Below are positions 7,313 to 16,956 of a stretch of 23,770 nt of DNA, one piece after another. Where the stretch lies: contig JAFGGF010000190.1 of the NCBI GenBank assembly GCA_016930735.1, forward strand, positions 1-23,770, read 5' to 3'. Below the pieces are notes generated by a model. The model did no database searches, was not told the DNA's origin, and saw only the letters and a list, made by a program, of their open reading frames with translations. The position numbers and the translations under genes are program-made. Positions within the stretch are counted from its first letter, which is position 1. Each line of letters opens with the position of its first letter. The stretch is from Prolixibacteraceae bacterium. GTDB lineage: Bacteria > Bacteroidota > Bacteroidia > Bacteroidales > Prolixibacteraceae.

Positions 7313-9679
7313 TTATTCATATCTGAGGGCCTCAACAGGATTTCTGGTAGCTGCCCTCCAACTTTGCCAGCTAACAGTTAACAATGCAATTCCCAAAGCC
7401 AGCAAACCGGCAAGGGCAAAAATCCACCAATTGAGGTTTGTTTTCAACGCAAAACCTTCCAGCCAGCGATATAATGCATACCATGAAAGTGGTACAGCGA
7501 TTAAAAATGAGATAACTACCCAACGTAAAAAATCCTGATTTAACAAAGAAATTACTTCCCACGCTTTTGCCCCGTTCACTTTACGAACACCAATTTCTTT
7601 GATCCGGCGCGAAATAGTATAGGAAGACAGGGCAAACAATCCAATACAGGAAAGTGCAATAGCAACAACGGAAAACCAGGCAATAATCCGGTTTATTTTT
7701 TCATACTCTTTGTATTGTTCATTCAGCTTATCATCAGCAAAAAAGAAAGATAATTCTGATTCCGGTTGAATTGAACTCCATTTGTCTTTTAAAAGTCCCA
7801 GCACTTGTAAACTTGCACCAGTCCTGGCTTTTACGGAAAGATAATTCCAATTGGTATAATTATCCTGCTCATTAAAAATGTGTGCTACCGGCTGCATTTC
7901 ATATTGGGCACCCTGGTAAGCAAAATCTTCAACTTTACCAATAATTTTATTTGCAGTACCTGATCTTACACTTTCACGCAGAATTTGTCCTTCCACATGA
8001 TTATAACCTAAAACTTCCATAGCTTTCCGGTTCAGAACAAAGTTATTACTGTAATTTCGGGTTTCATCTGAAAATCCTTCTCCATCAATTAGTTTAATCC
8101 CAAAAGTTTTGAAGTAATCTCTTCCCACATAGGCCTTTCTAAGATGAATGCTTTCCACATCACTTTCTCCTTCCGGATAAAAATTGTTGTAATTTTGGCT
8201 GTAATTACCCGGAGTGTTTTGCGAAAAACAAACTGATTCAACAAAAGGGCTTGCTTTCAATTCTTTGGCAATACGTTTAAATTTGAGCGACGCTGCATCC
8301 AGGTCTTTAAACTCCCAACTGCTAAGTTCAGCCACGATAACATTTTCCTTATCAAATTTCGGATCCTGATTTATCATAAACTGAATTTGCTTCCGTATTA
8401 AAAAAGTACCGGAAATAAGTGCAATTGCAATCACAAACTGAACCACAACAAGAGAGTACCGTGTCATCCCAACTTTTCCTTTTTTTATGGTTTGACCACG
8501 AAGGCTTTCCATTGAACTTAATCGTGATAAATAGATGGCTGGTGCAATTCCTGACAACATTCCCACAAGCAGCCAGATTATTGCCAAGACAGGTAGTAAC
8601 AGTTTATTTTGTGTAAAGTTTAAATGAAGTTTTGTATCGTATATCTGATTGAATTCGGGCAAAGAAATTGCTGCCAGGAAAGAACCAAGCAACAGAGCTG
8701 CCAAACTTACCATTAGCGATTCACTAATGATCTGACGGGTAAGAAATCCTTTCCCTGCACCAACCACTTTTTTAACACCCATTTCTTTTGAACGCCCCAG
8801 TGAATTTGTAATGGTAAGATTTATAAAATTAACCATTGCGATACTTAAAATCCCCAGGGCTACAATCCCCAAAATAATTATTAAAGTTTGGTTCGATTCC
8901 TTTTCTGAATGGTAATCTTTAAAAGCCAGCAGGCTCATATCCGGTTTTTTATCACCTCCTGTTAAAAAATTGGCATCCGCAATCTGCTGCATTTTAGCAT
9001 AAATACTCTCAGGCTTGATCCCTTTCTTTAACAGGACATAGGTCATCGAAAAGGTATTGTACCAGTCGTGCACCTGAGTAACCCACGGAGAAATGGCTTC
9101 GCCGGTTTCGTAGGAAGTAACAATATCGAATTTTATGGAAGAGTTATCAGGAATTTCAACCACACCGTTGACAGTCAGAAAGATATTATCAAACTTCACC
9201 TGTAGTTTTTTACCAACTGCCGGCTCATCCCCAAAAAATTTCTTTGCAAACTCTGTACTTACAACGGCATTATATTTCTGTTTAATATTATCACCTGTGC
9301 CTTTTTCGACAAAAGGGAAAGTAAACACCGAGAAAAATCCGGTATCCACATAATTAACATTTTCAAGCGACGCCAATTCCTCGTAGCCAAGCCTGTATCC
9401 GTCCCAGGTAAATATCCTGGTTCCGTTTTCAACTTCAGGAATCTGTTTTAACATTTCAGGAAGAAGTAATCCTTTTGTCTGTTCTCCGATACCTTCACAC
9501 ACGCGGTAAATATTGTCGATCTTTTTATTAAAATGATTGCATGTAAAATCGTTATATACATATAAAAAGAGAATCAGAAAAGCGGCAATTCCTATTCCAA
9601 GCCCAAAAGTATTTATTAGGAGGTAGTTTTTCTTTTTTAACAGGAACCGGATGCTATTTTTAAAGTGCAGGAAACTCAT
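7313..9679 (-). CDS. MacB-like double-FtsX ABC transporter permease (C)
   Basis: This 788-residue inner-membrane permease has TM1 at about 20-42, a first periplasmic domain at about 45-262 (VNGVVEIPDNSSIKFD near 170-185), and a first FtsX block at about 265-388 with the coupling motif SKEMGVKKVVGAGKG near 297-311. A helix near 408-428 precedes the second periplasmic domain. The second FtsX block carries IKEIGVRKVNGAK near 693-705 and ends SWQSWRAATRNPVEALRYE. Its second periplasmic domain has IIGKVEDFAYQ in place of the usual IIGVxKDFHxxS, so it is somewhat divergent there. The final ~70 bases are very similar to those of permease H. It precedes the esterase by 24 bp in the direction of transcription. 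Confidence 0.93.
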   Translation of the reverse strand: MSFLHFKNSIRFLLKKKNYLLINTFGLGIGIAAFLILFLYVYNDFTCNHFNKKIDNIYRVCEGIGEQTKGLLLPEMLKQIPEVENGTRIFTWDGYRLGYEELASLENVNYVDTGFFSVFTFPFVEKGTGDNIKQKYNAVVSTEFAKKFFGDEPAVGKKLQVKFDNIFLTVNGVVEIPDNSSIKFDIVTSYETGEAISPWVTQVHDWYNTFSMTYVLLKKGIKPESIYAKMQQIADANFLTGGDKKPDMSLLAFKDYHSEKESNQTLIIILGIVALGILSIAMVNFINLTITNSLGRSKEMGVKKVVGAGKGFLTRQIISESLMVSLAALLLGSFLAAISLPEFNQIYDTKLHLNFTQNKLLLPVLAIIWLLVGMLSGIAPAIYLSRLSSMESLRGQTIKKGKVGMTRYSLVVVQFVIAIALISGTFLIRKQIQFMINQDPKFDKENVIVAELSSWEFKDLDAASLKFKRIAKELKASPFVESVCFSQNTPGNYSQNYNNFYPEGESDVESIHLRKAYVGRDYFKTFGIKLIDGEGFSDETRNYSNNFVLNRKAMEVLGYNHVEGQILRESVRSGTANKIIGKVEDFAYQGAQYEMQPVAHIFNEQDNYTNWNYLSVKARTGASLQVLGLLKDKWSSIQPESELSFFFADDKLNEQYKEYEKINRIIAWFSVVAIALSCIGLFALSSYTISRRIKEIGVRKVNGAKAWEVISLLNQDFLRWVVISFLIAVPLSWYALYRWLEGFALKTNLNWWIFALAGLLALGIALLTVSWQSWRAATRNPVEALRYE

Positions 9680-9722
9680 ATTGTTGTTTAATTATTTCTG
9701 TCTATTTTAAATCTTTTTAAAA

Positions 9723-12095
9723 TTATTCATACCTCAACGCTTCCACCGGGTTCCTTGTAGCAGCTCTCCAGCTTTGCCAGCTAATAGTCAATAATGCAAT
9801 TCCCAATGCCAGTAAACCAGCTAATGCAAATATCCACCAGCTTAGGTTGGTTTTGTAGGCAAAGTTTTCGAGCCACTTATTCATGGCATAGTAAGCAACG
9901 GGAGTGGCAATTACGAAGGCAACTACTACCCATTTTACAAAGTCCTGGTTCAGCATTATTAAGACTTCGGAAACCTTAGCGCCGTTCACTTTGCGGATGC
10001 CTATTTCCTTGGTACGCATTTTTGAAATTAACATCGACATGGAAAAAAGTCCCATACCTGAAATGAGAATGGAAAACAGAGCCAAAACAAACAGGATGTT
10101 CGAAATTTGGATTTCTTTTTCATACAGTTTGGCAATGTGCTGGTCGAGGAAAAGAACATCGGAAATGGCAGTGTTGTCAATCTCATCGGTTGCACGTCTG
10201 ATTTTATTTACAGTTTCGCTTAAAGAAGTATTGGCAGATGCCAGTTTTACCATAATTCTTGACTGATAAGATTCTTCATAACGAATAGCTAAAGGTTCAA
10301 TTTCGTTGTACAACGAATTGTAGTGAAAATCTTTTACTACTCCAATTATCGGCGAGCCATTCAATAAGGTAGTTGAAATATCCTGAATGCCATGCTGGCT
10401 GATAAACATTTCGTTTACAAGATAAGACCGATAGTCGGAGCTGATATTTGGATCAAAAAACCTGCCTTCGACAAGTTCAAAACCCATCGTTTTGGGATAA
10501 TCGGCCCCCGCCATGTTATGGTTAATGCGAATTAATTCTTCCTCCCCGTTTTTTACAAGCGGTATTCCACCCAAATCGGAATAATGTTCGTCTCCGGGGA
10601 TGCTCAGGCTGGTACTAACTTTTTCAATTTCAGGAATCCGTTTTAATGCTTCCTCAATTCTTTTAATATTTGGCGCTGTTTGTGGGCTACGGTTTGCAAT
10701 TGGCATATAAATAATGGCCCCGTCAGCCAGGTTTTTACTACTTTCCATAAACACAAAATTCAATTGTTTATAGATGGTAAAAACTGAAATAATCAGTACG
10801 ATTGAAGCGGCAAACTGGGCAACTGAAAATATGTTTCCTATACGGTTTACCTTTTTGCCGGAATCATTACTTTCCTTTAACGAACTCGTAATTTTATACG
10901 ATGTAAACTTTAATGCCGGAAACAGCCCAACCAGCACACCGGTTAAAGCTCCGATAAAAAGCGCACCTAAAAAGTAAAAGAATTTTAAATCAGGCAGGCT
11001 GACATTTAAAAAACTACCCAGGATATTCTTTACAAAATAGCTTATAAAAAATGCGATTGTAACTGCAATAATGCTTGGCAAAACTGCCTGGTAAACCAAA
11101 AAGCGGATGTTTTTTGCACGTGAAGAGCCGTTTACCGACCTGATGCCAATTTTTTTAATACTTTCGGACGCCCCCGACAAAATGGTGTTTGTGTAATTTA
11201 ACAAGGCTATCAGGAGTACAATAGAGACCAGGCTTATCAGCATCAGGGTCGTTTTTCGGTTACCGTGTACACCTATGTCGGCGAACGAGCTACCGGGTGA
11301 ATAATAAATTTTGTCCAGCGGATTTAGTCTGAAGATTCTGTTTTTTGTCTGTTCTGTTAGTCCCAGTGAATTAAATTCGGAAGTTAGTCCGCTGTTTATT
11401 TTTTGTTGTAATTTATCAGCCTGCACAAGTTTATCAGCCTGAATGAAAGTGTGAACATTATTATTCAGCCATTCCATTGTTACATAACCTGGCATATTCG
11501 AAGCAGGCAAAAGCATGTCGAACCGAATGGAAGAATTTTGTGGAATTTCATCCATTACCGCCCTGACTGTGAAAATTTCTCCTTTATATTCAATGGCTTT
11601 CCCAATGGGATTTTCATTCCCGAATACTCTTTGGGCTAAAGGCTTGGAAAGCGCAACAGAATATTTATCGGTTGCAAATGAATTTATTTCACCGGATAAT
11701 ATTCCGAACGAAAACATCGAGAAAAAATCAAAATCGACAATCAGCGGATTATCGATGTTGTACTTTGTTTGATTATATACAATATTTCGTTCGGTTAAGC
11801 CGCCTTCATCGTTCAAAACCCTTGCTGAATGAACAATATCGGGTATGTTCTCTTTTACCCATGAATTCATGATCCCGGAAGTATAACAGGCATTCATATC
11901 AGGGGTGCTCCATTCCACCCTGTATAAAGATTTATGATTTTTATGGAAACGGTCGAAACTCATTTCCGAAAAAGCATAAACACCGGCGAGGATAACAAAT
12001 GTGAATCCTATTGCCAGCCCAAAAATGTTGATAGAAGATGTGGCGATTTTCCTTTTCAACATGCGAAAAATTAGTTTTATTTCCTGTTTAAACAT
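9723..12095 (-). CDS. MacB-like double-FtsX ABC transporter permease (D)
   Basis: This 790-residue permease has TM1 at about 20-42, a first periplasmic domain at about 45-280 (VRAVMDEIPQNSSIRFD near 177-193), a first FtsX block at about 283-400, a helix near 420-441, and a second periplasmic domain containing IIGVVKDFHYNSLY. The second FtsX block has KEIGIRKVNGAKVSEV. The first coupling motif reads SIKKIGIRSVNGSS, with Lys where most family members have Glu, so that half may contact the ATPase differently. The C-terminal ~95 residues closely match permease G while the region just before does not. A six-residue in-frame duplication (QADKLV/QADKLQ) lies near residue 225. It ends ISWQSWRAATRNPVEALRYE. 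Downstream permease C starts 43 bp later. Confidence 0.93.
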   Translation of the reverse strand: MFKQEIKLIFRMLKRKIATSSINIFGLAIGFTFVILAGVYAFSEMSFDRFHKNHKSLYRVEWSTPDMNACYTSGIMNSWVKENIPDIVHSARVLNDEGGLTERNIVYNQTKYNIDNPLIVDFDFFSMFSFGILSGEINSFATDKYSVALSKPLAQRVFGNENPIGKAIEYKGEIFTVRAVMDEIPQNSSIRFDMLLPASNMPGYVTMEWLNNNVHTFIQADKLVQADKLQQKINSGLTSEFNSLGLTEQTKNRIFRLNPLDKIYYSPGSSFADIGVHGNRKTTLMLISLVSIVLLIALLNYTNTILSGASESIKKIGIRSVNGSSRAKNIRFLVYQAVLPSIIAVTIAFFISYFVKNILGSFLNVSLPDLKFFYFLGALFIGALTGVLVGLFPALKFTSYKITSSLKESNDSGKKVNRIGNIFSVAQFAASIVLIISVFTIYKQLNFVFMESSKNLADGAIIYMPIANRSPQTAPNIKRIEEALKRIPEIEKVSTSLSIPGDEHYSDLGGIPLVKNGEEELIRINHNMAGADYPKTMGFELVEGRFFDPNISSDYRSYLVNEMFISQHGIQDISTTLLNGSPIIGVVKDFHYNSLYNEIEPLAIRYEESYQSRIMVKLASANTSLSETVNKIRRATDEIDNTAISDVLFLDQHIAKLYEKEIQISNILFVLALFSILISGMGLFSMSMLISKMRTKEIGIRKVNGAKVSEVLIMLNQDFVKWVVVAFVIATPVAYYAMNKWLENFAYKTNLSWWIFALAGLLALGIALLTISWQSWRAATRNPVEALRYE

Positions 12096-12124
12096 GGCTG
12101 TAAAATTTCAATTTTCTGTTGTTT

Positions 12125-14503
12125 TTATTCATATCTCAGTGCTTCAACCGGATTCCTTGTTGCCGCCCTCCACGACTGAAATGAAACAGTAAATAATGCA
12201 ATAATTAATGTTACTAATCCGGCGACACCAAAAATCCACCAACTAACGGTTGTATGGTAGAAAAATCCCTGAAGCCATTTATTCAGTACCCACCATGATA
12301 CAGGAGTAATTAAAACAAACGCAATTAAAACCCATAATACAGTTGTTGAATTAATTAACCGGATAATTTCAAACACTTTAGCTCCGTTAACTTTTCTGAT
12401 TCCTATTTCCTTAATACGGCTGTTAATCGATTGTAAAACCAAAGCAAGTAATCCCAATCCGGAAAGGAAAATGGCAATTGCCGCAAGTATAATAGCCAGT
12501 TGACCGGTTTTGCGCTCCGATTGATACCAGAAATCAAATTCGTCATCCAAAAAACTATAATGCATTTCATGTTCAGGTACGAATTCCGACCATAAATCCT
12601 GAACATCCTGTATTGATTCGAGTGTTTGGCCTGAAGTAAATTTTACGAGAAACCTGTCCCCGGAATGAGTGAGAAGGAATCCCTGGGGCAACATTTCACG
12701 GTGGAAGGAATTAAAATAGATATCTTTTACAACGCCAACCACTTGAAATGTGTCGTTAAACCTATAACGTTTCCCGATAGGATCGGCTTCCCATCCCAAT
12801 GTTTTAACTGCTGTTTCATTCAAAATAATACCACGGTTATCGGTTGGAATTTCCGGATCAAAAAAACGGCCTTTCACAAGCTGCATCCGTAAAGTTGATA
12901 AATAGTCTTCATCGCAATTATATACTGCTACATGAGCATTAAAGGCTGCAGAATCGACGGGCTGGCCCCAATGCGAATAAAATGCGATACCAGGAATCTC
13001 ATCACATAAAGAAACATCGGAAACTCCACCCATCTTTTTAAGCTCCGATTTAAATACACTCCGGTTATTCCCCAGTTTATCGGCATTTTTAATAATCAGG
13101 ACATTGTCCTTGTCAAGTGTCCTGTTTATTGTGGTATGGATATAATTCAGTTGTTTGAAGACAACAATAGAACCAGCAATAAAAAAGATGCATATTGCAA
13201 ACTGCGACACCTGGAAAAAACGTTGGATATTCGTTTGTCTGACAAGAGAATTGGCCTTGTCTTTTAAATAGCCAATCGAACTTTTCGTAGAATAGAGTAT
13301 TGCAGGGTAAATGCCGTTAATCAACCCAATCAGAACCATAAAAATTAAAGCCCCCCCGATCCAGTAAGGACTTGCTAAAAATGATAAATCGATATCACGG
13401 TTGACAAAAGTTTTAAATTCAGGGCTGATAATGCGCAATAACAACAATGAAATAATTAAAGCAATGGCATTAAGCAATAAAGACTCAAGGATATACACAG
13501 CATAAAAATAAAACCTGCCTGCCCCTGAAATTTTGTTGATCCCAAAAGCCTTATTTTTTGAAACACCTTCAGAAACAGTAAGGTTGACAAAATTAAACGA
13601 TGCTATCAGAATTATTAATAACGCCAACGCCGGAAAAATATACAAATTGGCATACGAACCTTTCGGGGTTTCATATTCAATGTAATTTACTGTAGTATTT
13701 AAATGAATGTCGGAAACGGGTTGTAAAAGGTAGTTTGTCCTGGCGTAATCATAATAATCCTTGCCGTAAAACGATTCCATAAATTTCGGGAATTTTTGTT
13801 CAACCGATTTTTTATCATCGGGGCTCTTAAGTTGCAGGTAAACGGTTAAAAGGTGGTTTGTCTGATTAGTTTGGTTGTAAATTCCAAATGCCTTAAGTGG
13901 GAAAATTACATTCCCATGCAAATGCGAAGTTGAAGGAAAATCTTTAAATACTCCACCTACCCTAAAAAGCAGTGTATTATTACTTACGCCATTCCCGATA
14001 AATTTTATTTCCCGCCCCAGGGGATCCTCGCTGCCAAATAATTTTTCAGCATAACTTTTACTGATAACTACTGAATTTGTGTTACTGAGGACGGTGTTTT
14101 TATTGCCTGCAAGCAAGTCCAAATTAAAAGTGTTAAAAAAGGAAGAATCGGCTGCCAGCATAACATCTTCACGGTAAATCCGGTTATCTGTCGAAACCTC
14201 CATGTCGTAAAATGCATATAACCGGGTTCCGGTTTTAATTTCCGGAAACTCGTTACACATAGCAGGTAAAAGGGGCACCGGCACTGAAACACCATATTTT
14301 GGAGCTTCCTGCCAGTTCCGTATAACCCTGTAAATTTTTTCAGAACCGGGTAACTGTTTATCGTATGAAGATTCATGTTTTACAAACGACCCGATAAGCA
14401 TGGCCGGAACCAAAGCCAGCATGATCCCCAGTATTTTTATTATACTGTTAAACTTTTTTTGTTTAATTCCCCTTACGATAAACTTAATGTGATACCATTT
14501 CAT
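12125..14503 (-). CDS. MacB-like double-FtsX ABC transporter permease (E)
   Basis: This 792-residue permease has TM1 near 20-42, a first periplasmic domain at about 45-285 (VGGVFKDFPSTSHLHG near 182-197), a first FtsX block from about 287, a helix near 430-450 (FFQVSQFAICIFFIAG), a second periplasmic domain with VVGVVKDIYFNSF, and a second FtsX block with IKEIGIRKVNGAKVFEI. The first coupling motif is degenerate: NKAFGINKISGAG lacks the conserved Glu. The last helix (VSWWIFGVAGLVTLIIALFT) is the least like the array consensus, and the tail SFQSWRAATRNPVEALRYE combines features of the two tail types (F from one, R from the other). It is separated from permease F by 139 bp holding two decayed tails. 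Confidence 0.93.
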   Translation of the reverse strand: MKWYHIKFIVRGIKQKKFNSIIKILGIMLALVPAMLIGSFVKHESSYDKQLPGSEKIYRVIRNWQEAPKYGVSVPVPLLPAMCNEFPEIKTGTRLYAFYDMEVSTDNRIYREDVMLAADSSFFNTFNLDLLAGNKNTVLSNTNSVVISKSYAEKLFGSEDPLGREIKFIGNGVSNNTLLFRVGGVFKDFPSTSHLHGNVIFPLKAFGIYNQTNQTNHLLTVYLQLKSPDDKKSVEQKFPKFMESFYGKDYYDYARTNYLLQPVSDIHLNTTVNYIEYETPKGSYANLYIFPALALLIILIASFNFVNLTVSEGVSKNKAFGINKISGAGRFYFYAVYILESLLLNAIALIISLLLLRIISPEFKTFVNRDIDLSFLASPYWIGGALIFMVLIGLINGIYPAILYSTKSSIGYLKDKANSLVRQTNIQRFFQVSQFAICIFFIAGSIVVFKQLNYIHTTINRTLDKDNVLIIKNADKLGNNRSVFKSELKKMGGVSDVSLCDEIPGIAFYSHWGQPVDSAAFNAHVAVYNCDEDYLSTLRMQLVKGRFFDPEIPTDNRGIILNETAVKTLGWEADPIGKRYRFNDTFQVVGVVKDIYFNSFHREMLPQGFLLTHSGDRFLVKFTSGQTLESIQDVQDLWSEFVPEHEMHYSFLDDEFDFWYQSERKTGQLAIILAAIAIFLSGLGLLALVLQSINSRIKEIGIRKVNGAKVFEIIRLINSTTVLWVLIAFVLITPVSWWVLNKWLQGFFYHTTVSWWIFGVAGLVTLIIALFTVSFQSWRAATRNPVEALRYE

Positions 14504-14541
14504 ACTATATCAGTTTATATTAATTTTATTTCAACAGCAAT

Positions 14542-14589
14542 TTATTCATACCTCAGTGCCTCAACAATGCCTGTGGCTTGGTCTTTATA
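14542..14589 (-). repeat. Decayed permease 3' tail (orphan tail 4)
   Basis: On the minus strand this short open stretch begins just after a TGA (14590-14592), reads YKDQATGIVEALRYE and ends in TAA. The last eight codons are those of the array tail; the usual RNP is replaced by GI, one codon short. It sits directly downstream of a similar decayed tail, in the gap between permeases F and E. It is too short to be a gene and I read it as a degenerate tail copy. Confidence 0.6.
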
Positions 14590-14597
14590 TCACGATA

Positions 14598-14642
14598 TTA
14601 TTCATATCGTAATGCTTCGATAATGTCTCCTGCTTCATTTCG
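14598..14642 (-). repeat. Decayed permease 3' tail (orphan tail 3)
   Basis: This begins immediately after permease F's TGA and is in frame with it: RNEAGDIIEALRYE followed by TAA. Only the terminal EALRYE segment is faithful. The upstream codons resemble the next decayed copy (A-G-D-I-I-E against A-T-G-I-V-E) more than the standard RAATRNPVE. Read-through of the TGA would append a second LRYE tail to permease F. Confidence 0.6.
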
Positions 14643-16946
14643 TCACTCATACCTGAGTGCCTCAACAGGATTTCTGGTAGCTGCTTTCCACGACTGAAAC
14701 GAAACCGTTAACAGCGCAATTCCCAATGCCAGCAATCCGGCCAGCGCAAATATCCACCAGCTTAATTCAGTTTTATAGGCAAAGTTTTCGAGCCATTTAT
14801 TCATGGCGTACCAGGCAACAGGCGTGGCAATAATAAAAGCGATGGCTACCCATTTGATATAATCTTTATTGAGCATAGACAGAATCTCAAAAACCTTTGC
14901 TCCGTTTACTTTGCGGATGCCTATTTCTTTGGTTTGTTTAACGGTAGTAAATTCAGCAAGCCCAAGCAGTCCGAGGCATGATAAAATCAGAGCCATAGCA
15001 GCAAATATTTTTATTGCTTTTGCCTGCATCTCTTCGCGTTTGTACAAGGTATTAATCCAATCATCGTAAAACACCGGATCGAAATCCATTCCCGGCTCAA
15101 ACTCCTTAAATTCACTTTTAATTTTGCTGAGCGTTCCCGGTATGTCATTGCCTCTAATCCTGATATTCAGGTGTGTTACTTCGTTTGGGCTGTACCGTAA
15201 CTGGATAAAACCAAGTTCATTATACATAGTTTTAAAATGAAAATCCTCGGCTACCCCGACTATTTTTGAGTCCCAGATTGTCTTTCCTTCAATGTCGTCG
15301 AGTTGGAGGTAATTGTATGTTTTCTTATTAATAATACACACATTGTTATCGGTTAGGCGGAAATTCCTGCCTTTTATAAGTTTAATACCGAATGTCGATA
15401 AAAATGAGGTGTCGGTATTCATGTGTGCAACATTTTCAATCCGGTATTCAATGCTGTCGGTTGTCCACGAACCGGAACCTGTGGAATAAATTCCAAAGGG
15501 CCTCCCGTTTGTTCCGGTTACATTAAGAATATTTGGGTACTGAAGCAGTTTTTCCTTAATGACATTGGCTTTGGAATATGTTTCTCCCTGGAGGCGGACC
15601 GATAACAAAAATTCTTTGTTAAATCCAACATCTTTGGTTTTTACAAAATTGATTTGTTTGACGATAACTATCAGCCCAATTATAAGGCTCATGGTTGCAA
15701 AAAGCTGAAACGCATTATAAATTCCACGGAAGTTTGATTTTTTTAGTTTCGTCCTTCGCTGGAGCAAATCAATCGGGTTATACCTTGAAACTGAAATTGC
15801 CGGCAGCAAGCCTGTTACCCCGCCAACAACAACAAGGATAAGAATAAGAGCAACAACGATCTGGCGATTTTTTACCGCTTCCAGGATATTTACCTCGCGT
15901 CCAAATAAATCGTAAAACAGGGGCGAAAAAAAAGAAGCAATCCCAATGGCAAATAGTAATGCAATAAAGCAGGAAAAGTAAGACTCTTTTAAAAACTGGC
16001 TAAATATAGTAATCTGCCTCGCTCCTGTTGTTTTACGAATACAAATTTCTTTATGCCGTTCGTTGTTGAAAGCAGTAGTAAGGTTCACATAATTTATGAT
16101 GGCCAAAAGAAGGATAATAAATGCCACCCACGAAAGAAGCCTTATCATGCTAAGGTTTGCATGTGCAAACTGGTCATTGTCGCCCTTTAAATCGAAATAT
16201 ACTTCTTTAAATGGTTGGATTAAAAGCGACGCCTCTTCGTATCCCTCATACGGTTTCAGGATATCTGAAATGCTTCTTTCTGTTTCACCTGGATTTGCAT
16301 TTGGATTTAACAAAAAAACAGCATCGAACATTTTATACGATTCCTCGTTATAACCCCTGGTTGAAGTGAATAGCTCCTGTTCTATATTAAAAATTACATC
16401 GTATTTTAATGAACTTTTTTTATCGGGATCGGGAATAACCGCCCTGACAGATTTTTTTTCGCGATTCCCAAATTCCAATATTTCACCTAACGGGTTTTTA
16501 TCGCCAAATACTTTTTCAGCAAAACTCTCAGTTATCAAAACATCGTTTTTTGATTCGAGTAATCCATCATTTTGCCCCTTGATTATATTTATTGAAAAAA
16601 CATCGAGAAATTCTTTATTTGTACTAACTACCAATGCCCATTCCTTTTTATTCTGATATTCATAAAATGCCCCGTTTTTACTAATCAGGCAGAGTTTTTC
16701 AATTCCCGGAGCACTTGACAGGATGGGATCATAAATCCGTTTTGGGATCTGAGCATTACCATCAGCCTGCTTAATCCGGTACATATTTTTAATATTGGGC
16801 AAATGTTTATCAACGCTTTTTTCTTCGATGAGAAAGGATACAATAATTACCAACACAGACAGGCTGATGGCAAAACCCCCAATGGTAATGCCATATATCA
16901 GCTTTTGCTTTTTGAAATTCCGGTAGTAAGTTTTTATTATATTCAT
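14643..16946 (-). CDS. MacB-like double-FtsX ABC transporter permease (F)
   Basis: At 767 residues this is the shortest permease of the set. TM1 is near 20-41, the first periplasmic domain at about 43-262 has VRAVIPDPDKKSSLKYD near 167-183, the first FtsX block runs from about 266 with RHKEICIRKTTGARQ (297-311), and a helix near 405-425 is followed by a second periplasmic domain with IVGVAEDFHFKTM. The second FtsX block has TKEIGIRKVNGAKVFEI. The last ~95 residues are close to those of D and G. It ends SFQSWKAATRNPVEALRYE with TGA, followed at once by two decayed tails. It starts 10 bp after the stop of the cadherin-like gene, so co-translation is likely. Substrate and ATPase partner are unknown. 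Confidence 0.93.
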   Translation of the reverse strand: MNIIKTYYRNFKKQKLIYGITIGGFAISLSVLVIIVSFLIEEKSVDKHLPNIKNMYRIKQADGNAQIPKRIYDPILSSAPGIEKLCLISKNGAFYEYQNKKEWALVVSTNKEFLDVFSINIIKGQNDGLLESKNDVLITESFAEKVFGDKNPLGEILEFGNREKKSVRAVIPDPDKKSSLKYDVIFNIEQELFTSTRGYNEESYKMFDAVFLLNPNANPGETERSISDILKPYEGYEEASLLIQPFKEVYFDLKGDNDQFAHANLSMIRLLSWVAFIILLLAIINYVNLTTAFNNERHKEICIRKTTGARQITIFSQFLKESYFSCFIALLFAIGIASFFSPLFYDLFGREVNILEAVKNRQIVVALILILVVVGGVTGLLPAISVSRYNPIDLLQRRTKLKKSNFRGIYNAFQLFATMSLIIGLIVIVKQINFVKTKDVGFNKEFLLSVRLQGETYSKANVIKEKLLQYPNILNVTGTNGRPFGIYSTGSGSWTTDSIEYRIENVAHMNTDTSFLSTFGIKLIKGRNFRLTDNNVCIINKKTYNYLQLDDIEGKTIWDSKIVGVAEDFHFKTMYNELGFIQLRYSPNEVTHLNIRIRGNDIPGTLSKIKSEFKEFEPGMDFDPVFYDDWINTLYKREEMQAKAIKIFAAMALILSCLGLLGLAEFTTVKQTKEIGIRKVNGAKVFEILSMLNKDYIKWVAIAFIIATPVAWYAMNKWLENFAYKTELSWWIFALAGLLALGIALLTVSFQSWKAATRNPVEALRYE

Positions 16947-16956
16947 ATTTTAAATG

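Noticed and set aside
9904..10266. Plus-strand frames with recurring peptides such as TLRMPIS opposite the 3' ends of permeases D, F and G
   Set aside because: The recurrence is explained by the homologous 3' ends of the permeases read backwards. No start context or conservation independent of the sense gene is visible.
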